Source: Acidobacteriota bacterium
GTDB taxonomy: Bacteria > Acidobacteriota > Terriglobia > Acidiferrales > UBA7541
NCBI GenBank assembly: GCA_003224515.1
Contig: QHZC01000108.1
Location: forward strand, 1-17,728
Length of the DNA: 17,728 nt
Reading direction: 5' to 3'
Below are positions 14,408 to 17,728 of the stretch, one piece after another (position 1 is the stretch's first letter; every line of letters starts with the position of its first letter). The notes under the pieces are model-generated. The model worked only from the letters and a program-made list of their open reading frames with translations. It had not been told where the DNA came from and made no database searches. Position numbers and translations under genes: made by a program.

Positions 14408-15541
14408 TTACGGCTGCCCCAGGAACTCGCCGAGCAGCATGTGGAAATGGTGAACGCCGTTTTCGCGCTTGACGGAGTAGCGTCCGCGGTCATAGGTCGA
14501 AGAGCGCAAGCCACGCTGAACATTTTCGCAGAGGCCAATATCTTCCTGCTGTACTTCATCGCTGAACGCCACTGAGCGCTTGATGCGCTCCTGATTCTTC
14601 TCCGAAGCCGTGTCGTGGAAAAACCATTCGAAGATCGTGAGCGTCTTTTCCTGGGAGAGAGGCACGATCAGGTTGGTAGAAATGTTGTCCGGATAAATGT
14701 TGAGCATCAGGTTCGGGAAAACCCAGAAGTAGAGAGCCTGCCGCAGACCCCTGCCGGGCGCGTAGAGGCGCTCGCCAGCGTCTTCCGTTTTCATGGCACG
14801 GATTGGCGCGAATTGCTGTGAATAGTAACGGAAAGTGTCGGTGCGATACTGCGCGTAGTCGATCTCCTTCATCAACCCAGGATGGGCGATGGGGATGTGA
14901 TAGCCTTCGAGATAGTTGTCGATGTAGACCTTCCAGTTGCAATCAATGACGTAGTCGCGGCGCTCGGTAAATTGGAGCCCGTCGAACTGGAAACCCTGCG
15001 CCTGCTGGGGAATCTGACCGAGGTAAGTCGAGAGTGACTCAGCTTTCAGATCGAAATTCACAAAGATGAACTGTTCCCAGGTCTCGCACCGAAGGGGCAC
15101 CATGCCCATGGTGCTGCGGTCGAAAAACTCGACGCCCTCAACGTCAGGGGTGCCGATGAGGCGACCATCGAGCGTATAGGTCCAGCCGTGATATTGGCAT
15201 CGCAAAACATTTCTGCAGCCGCCGCCGAGCGCGATTGGCCCGGCGCGATGGCGGCAAACGTTGCTGAAAGCGCGCAACTCTCCTTGCTTGTCGCGAACGA
15301 CGATGATGGGCTCGCCGGCGACATCGGAGGTAAAAAAACTTTCGGGGTCGGCGATGGTGCGCTTCGCGCCGTTTACTTCCCCACAAGCATGGCTGAGAGT
15401 TCCGACGAGCTGCCAGGTGCGCTGGAAAATGCGCGACTTCTCAATTTCGAGAATTGCCGGATCGATGTAAAAACGCGATGCGGGCGTGTGTGCACACTCG
15501 ATTTGCTCGTGCACGTCCAGATGAAGAGGTTTCGTTTGCAT
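14408..15541 (-). CDS. Rieske-type aromatic-ring-hydroxylase/demethylase alpha subunit
   Basis: This 377-residue oxygenase component uses a [2Fe-2S] Rieske cluster and a mononuclear iron to activate O2. The cluster ligands are in CRHRAG (Cys96, His98) and CQYHGW (Cys115, His118). The mononuclear iron site is DNYLEGYHIPIAHPG (His215, His220) with the probable third ligand Asp334 in QQEDIGLCE. Asp208 is the expected bridging residue between subunits. The C-terminal QRGLRSSTYDRGRYS and HHFHMLLGEFL are typical of the choline monooxygenase/glycine-betaine demethylase (GbcA) branch, not of benzene-type dioxygenases. The conventional Asp208 argues against a carnitine-cleaving CntA type. No reductase gene is nearby, so electrons must come from a protein encoded elsewhere. 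The neighbours (GcvT-like, semialdehyde dehydrogenase) fit N- or O-demethylation; the substrate is unknown. Confidence 0.9.
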   Translation of the reverse strand: MQTKPLHLDVHEQIECAHTPASRFYIDPAILEIEKSRIFQRTWQLVGTLSHACGEVNGAKRTIADPESFFTSDVAGEPIIVVRDKQGELRAFSNVCRHRAGPIALGGGCRNVLRCQYHGWTYTLDGRLIGTPDVEGVEFFDRSTMGMVPLRCETWEQFIFVNFDLKAESLSTYLGQIPQQAQGFQFDGLQFTERRDYVIDCNWKVYIDNYLEGYHIPIAHPGLMKEIDYAQYRTDTFRYYSQQFAPIRAMKTEDAGERLYAPGRGLRQALYFWVFPNLMLNIYPDNISTNLIVPLSQEKTLTIFEWFFHDTASEKNQERIKRSVAFSDEVQQEDIGLCENVQRGLRSSTYDRGRYSVKRENGVHHFHMLLGEFLGQP

Positions 15542-15599
15542 GAGAAATGAAAGTTAAAGCCTAAAGTCAAAAACTACATCTACCTCGTATTACTGCGCC

Positions 15600-15677
15600 G
15601 ACCGCATTCAACTACAGAGCGAAAAGACGCTCCCCTGCTCCGCTCCGGATGACAACCGGCGGGGCTTCCACGCCCCT
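15600..15677 (-). repeat. Intergenic repeat of the 'CHPERSRGAS' type
   Basis: Read on the minus strand, this spacer contains a GTCATCCGGAGCGGAGCAGG-like segment. Its translation gives the CHPERSRGAS string known from spurious small proteins in many bacterial genomes, where it marks a dispersed non-coding repeat. A GGGGC/GCCCC hairpin (15661-15676) follows the mmsA stop directly. It sits inside the operon between mmsA and the Rieske gene and may act on mRNA stability. That it is repeated elsewhere in this genome is inferred, not seen in this window. Confidence 0.55.
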
Positions 15678-17171
15678 CTAAAACTTGCGCGTTTCCTGGC
15701 GCGACCAGCGCTCGACGACGATCTTCGATTCGGTGAAGAATTCGACGGCATCGCGTCCTTGCCCGTGAAGGATACCGAAAAAGCTTTCTTTCCATCCACT
15801 GAAAGGGAAATAGGCCATCGGCGCAGCGACGCCGATGTTGATTCCGATATTTCCTGCCGGCGCTTCGTAGCGGAATCTGCGCGCCGCTGAACCACTTGTG
15901 GTGAAGAGCGATGCCTGGTTGCCGTAGGCGCTGCGGCGAAGGAATTCCATGGCTTCATCAATGGAATTGGCGTGAATCAGGCTGAGCACGGGACCGAAGA
16001 TTTCCGTGTTGGCGAGCTGGCTGGTGGTGGGCAAGCCGTCGAGAACTGTGGGCGTGAGGAAATATCCCGATTCGTATTTGGGGATTTTGGTGTTGCGACC
16101 GTCGACAATGGCTTTTGCCCCTTCGCCAACGCCCGCGGAGATCAGCGATTCAATGCGCTGCTTGCTTTCCTTGGTGATTACCGGGCCCATCTGCACGCCC
16201 GCGTCGAGGCCATTCCCGACACGAATTGCGGAAGCGGCGTGTGCAATAGAGTCGCGGAACGTTTTTTGTGCCTCGCCAATCGTGACAGCAACGGAAACGG
16301 CGAGGCAGCGCTGGCCGGCACAACCAAATGCGCTGTCGCTGATGATTTGTGTCGCGAGTTCCATATCCGCGTCGGGCAAAATGATAACGTGGTTCTTCGC
16401 GCCGCCCTGGCACTGCATGCGCTTGCCGCTGGCGGCGGAGCGTGTGTAAACATGCCTGGCGACGGGAGTGGATCCGACAAAACTAATGGCGCGGACTTGC
16501 GGATGGTCGCAGAGCGCGTTGACCACTTCTTTCCCGCCGTCGACGAGGTTTACGACGCCTTTGGGCAGGCCGGTCTTTTCCAAGAGTTCGAAAGCACGGT
16601 GCATCGAAAGGGGAACGCGCTCGGATGGTTTCAGGATGAAGGTATTTCCGCACGCGATGGCATAGGGGAGGAACCAGTAGGAGACCATCGCCGGGAAGTT
16701 GAAGGGCACGATGGCAGCAACGACTCCGAGCGGCTGGCGAATTTGCATCTCATCCACGCCAGGCGTCACGTCCTCGAGGTTGTAGCCCTGCATCATCATG
16801 GGGATGCCGCAAGCGACTTCGACATTTTCGATGGCGCGACGAAGCTCGGCGCGGCCTTCGGCAAGGGTTTTTCCGTTCTCCATGGTGATAAGCCGGGCGA
16901 GTTCGTCAAGATTTTCTTCGAGGAGATTTTTCAGCCTAAAGAGATATTGCACGCGCTCGCCGGGAGGAGTGCGGCGCCATGCAAGAAAGGCACTGGCGGC
17001 GGCTTGAACGGCAGCGTCGACGTCACCGGGTGTCGAAAGGGGCGTGCGCGCAAGGACTTCAGCGGTGGCGGGGTTGGTGACCTCCACATATTCGGTTGCC
17101 GCAGATCGGCGCCAGGTGCCATTCACATAGTTCTGAAGATCGGTTATCTGGGTGGTTACGGCACTGCTCAT
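15678..17171 (-). CDS. mmsA: CoA-acylating methylmalonate-semialdehyde dehydrogenase
   Basis: The enzyme oxidises methylmalonate or malonate semialdehyde with NAD+ and CoA to propionyl- or acetyl-CoA plus CO2; it serves valine, inositol and beta-alanine breakdown. With ATG at 17171 it has 497 residues, the usual family length. Landmarks are PLGVVAAIVPFNFPAM (Rossmann/substrate region), LKPSERVPLSMH, ISFVGSTPVARHVY, GGAKNHVIILPDAD and the catalytic segment FGCAGQRCLAVS, whose Cys is residue 289. GQRC in place of the GQVC-type motif of other aldehyde dehydrogenases is characteristic of MmsA. NTEIFGPVL and YFPFSGWKESFFG close the domain. AAGGAG lies six bases upstream of 17171; a GTG at 17189 is less likely. 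It is the first gene of the minus-strand operon, separated from the Rieske gene by a repeat-bearing 136-base spacer. It looks intact. Confidence 0.94.
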   Translation of the reverse strand: MSSAVTTQITDLQNYVNGTWRRSAATEYVEVTNPATAEVLARTPLSTPGDVDAAVQAAASAFLAWRRTPPGERVQYLFRLKNLLEENLDELARLITMENGKTLAEGRAELRRAIENVEVACGIPMMMQGYNLEDVTPGVDEMQIRQPLGVVAAIVPFNFPAMVSYWFLPYAIACGNTFILKPSERVPLSMHRAFELLEKTGLPKGVVNLVDGGKEVVNALCDHPQVRAISFVGSTPVARHVYTRSAASGKRMQCQGGAKNHVIILPDADMELATQIISDSAFGCAGQRCLAVSVAVTIGEAQKTFRDSIAHAASAIRVGNGLDAGVQMGPVITKESKQRIESLISAGVGEGAKAIVDGRNTKIPKYESGYFLTPTVLDGLPTTSQLANTEIFGPVLSLIHANSIDEAMEFLRRSAYGNQASLFTTSGSAARRFRYEAPAGNIGINIGVAAPMAYFPFSGWKESFFGILHGQGRDAVEFFTESKIVVERWSRQETRKF

Positions 17172-17728
17172 GTTCAGCTCCTTGGCCACTGCGTGGAATG
17201 GGGGCAGTGCCCCGCAGGGCCAACTCTATGAAGAATCGGATCGATGTAGTCTACCAAACAATTGCCGCGTCGAGATGCGAATCGCCTGCGAGGCCCTGCG
17301 AGGCGAGGCCTCAAGCCGGGCTGACGAATGAGAATGGCGGCGCGAGGAATGCATGCTGAAATTGGAGTTAATCATTTCTTGGTTCATTTTGATGCTCGGT
17401 GAAAAAATGATGGGCTACACCCCGTCGCGACAGAAAGAGTGCGGAACGAACTGCTTCGAAAGGAGTTGTGACGTGCCCGTTGGGCAAAAGAGTTCGGAAG
17501 AGTATGAAAAGGAAGGGAATAGATCCAAACAGGTTGGCAGGTTTGAGAGTTTGAATATTAGGGAGCGCCACGGAGCCTGGAGGTTACAGCGGGTGCAGGG
17601 TGCTATACGGGCATAAATACGTCGTGTCGGTGGTCGCTCCGAGAGGCCTAATTGACTTTGCGGGCAACCCGATCACGGGATTTCCGAGGTTTGGCGGCAT
17701 CTCCGCGGCTCAGACGCTGGCATATACT
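17172..17728. other. mmsA leader and unassigned right end
   Basis: The first ~150 bases should hold the mmsA promoter on the minus strand, but no confident -35/-10 pair stands out. Just upstream of the ribosome site, two overlapping short hairpins can form (GGGGC/GCCCC at 17201-17213, or GCCC/GGGC at 17209-17220). From 17350 to 17728 there is no recognised gene. A plus-strand frame from 17555 is open to the window edge and reads VVSVVAPRGLIDFAGNPITG in part. This has a protein-like feel, but there is no start, ribosome site or family I can name, so it may be a fragment running off the window. Confidence 0.4.
17178..17183 (-). promoter_or_regulatory. Ribosome binding site fixing the mmsA start
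   Basis: AAGGAG on the minus strand is six bases from the ATG at 17171, an optimal distance. An upstream GTG at 17189 would place this site inside the gene. Confidence 0.75.

Noticed and set aside
15972..17231. Long plus-strand open frame (419 codons) opposite mmsA
   Set aside because: It is antisense to a fully conserved dehydrogenase. Its Gly/His/Asp-rich translation has no family signature.
17353..17616. Plus-strand 87-codon frame near the right end
   Set aside because: It has no ribosome site, charged low-information sequence and no recognised domain. I treat it as non-coding.
1..17728. CRISPR array, integrase, prophage or defence genes
   Set aside because: No regularly spaced repeats, no integrase or Cas motifs and no att-like duplication of the tRNA-Cys 3' end were found by eye.

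Overview
The window looks like a chromosomal segment of a soil-type bacterium. The best guess is Acidobacteriota, from the combined style of the S9 peptidase, TlpA-like, DUF4126, GcvT-like and Rieske proteins and the GC-rich coding. This is inference from remembered families, not a database result. No phage, integrase, complete IS, CRISPR array or origin is visible.

Layout. 1-956: non-coding or decayed DNA holding a short remnant of an oligopeptide-type ABC transporter ATPase (188-382). 957-1190: a 77-residue mini-gene that joins the first dozen residues of an SseA-type thiosulfate sulfurtransferase in frame to its last ~65. 1393-1466: tRNA-Cys(GCA). 1575-2876: exported TlpA-like thioredoxin-fold protein. 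2877-3403: no clear gene. 3404-4123 (-): membrane-anchored TPR protein. 4221-4805: DUF4126 membrane protein. 4858-6912 (-) and 7016-8314 (-): S9 peptidase and APC amino-acid permease. 8333-12539 (+): class III aminotransferase, M28 glutamate-carboxypeptidase-II-like peptidase and S58 (DmpA/BapA) aminopeptidase, all three broken. 12604-17171 (-): GcvT-like protein, gluconokinase, Rieske oxygenase and methylmalonate-semialdehyde dehydrogenase, in apparent operon order mmsA, Rieske, gntK, gcvT-like. 17172-17728: leader and unassigned DNA.

Biology. The central block looks like a peptide and amino-acid scavenging locus: two exported peptidases, a permease, an aminotransferase and a further exported S9 peptidase. 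Its minus-strand genes look intact, while every plus-strand member carries disabling lesions. These are an internal deletion removing the PLP-lysine region, a Trp-to-stop change plus a frameshifting deletion, and a frameshifting deletion that removes the autocatalytic serine. The rhodanese mini-gene and the ABC remnant show the same kind of loss. The most notable signal is therefore a run of internally deleted genes, not a new defence or mobile system. The right-hand operon looks functional and may encode an oxidative or folate-linked demethylation route feeding a C3-semialdehyde dehydrogenase; its substrate cannot be read from sequence.
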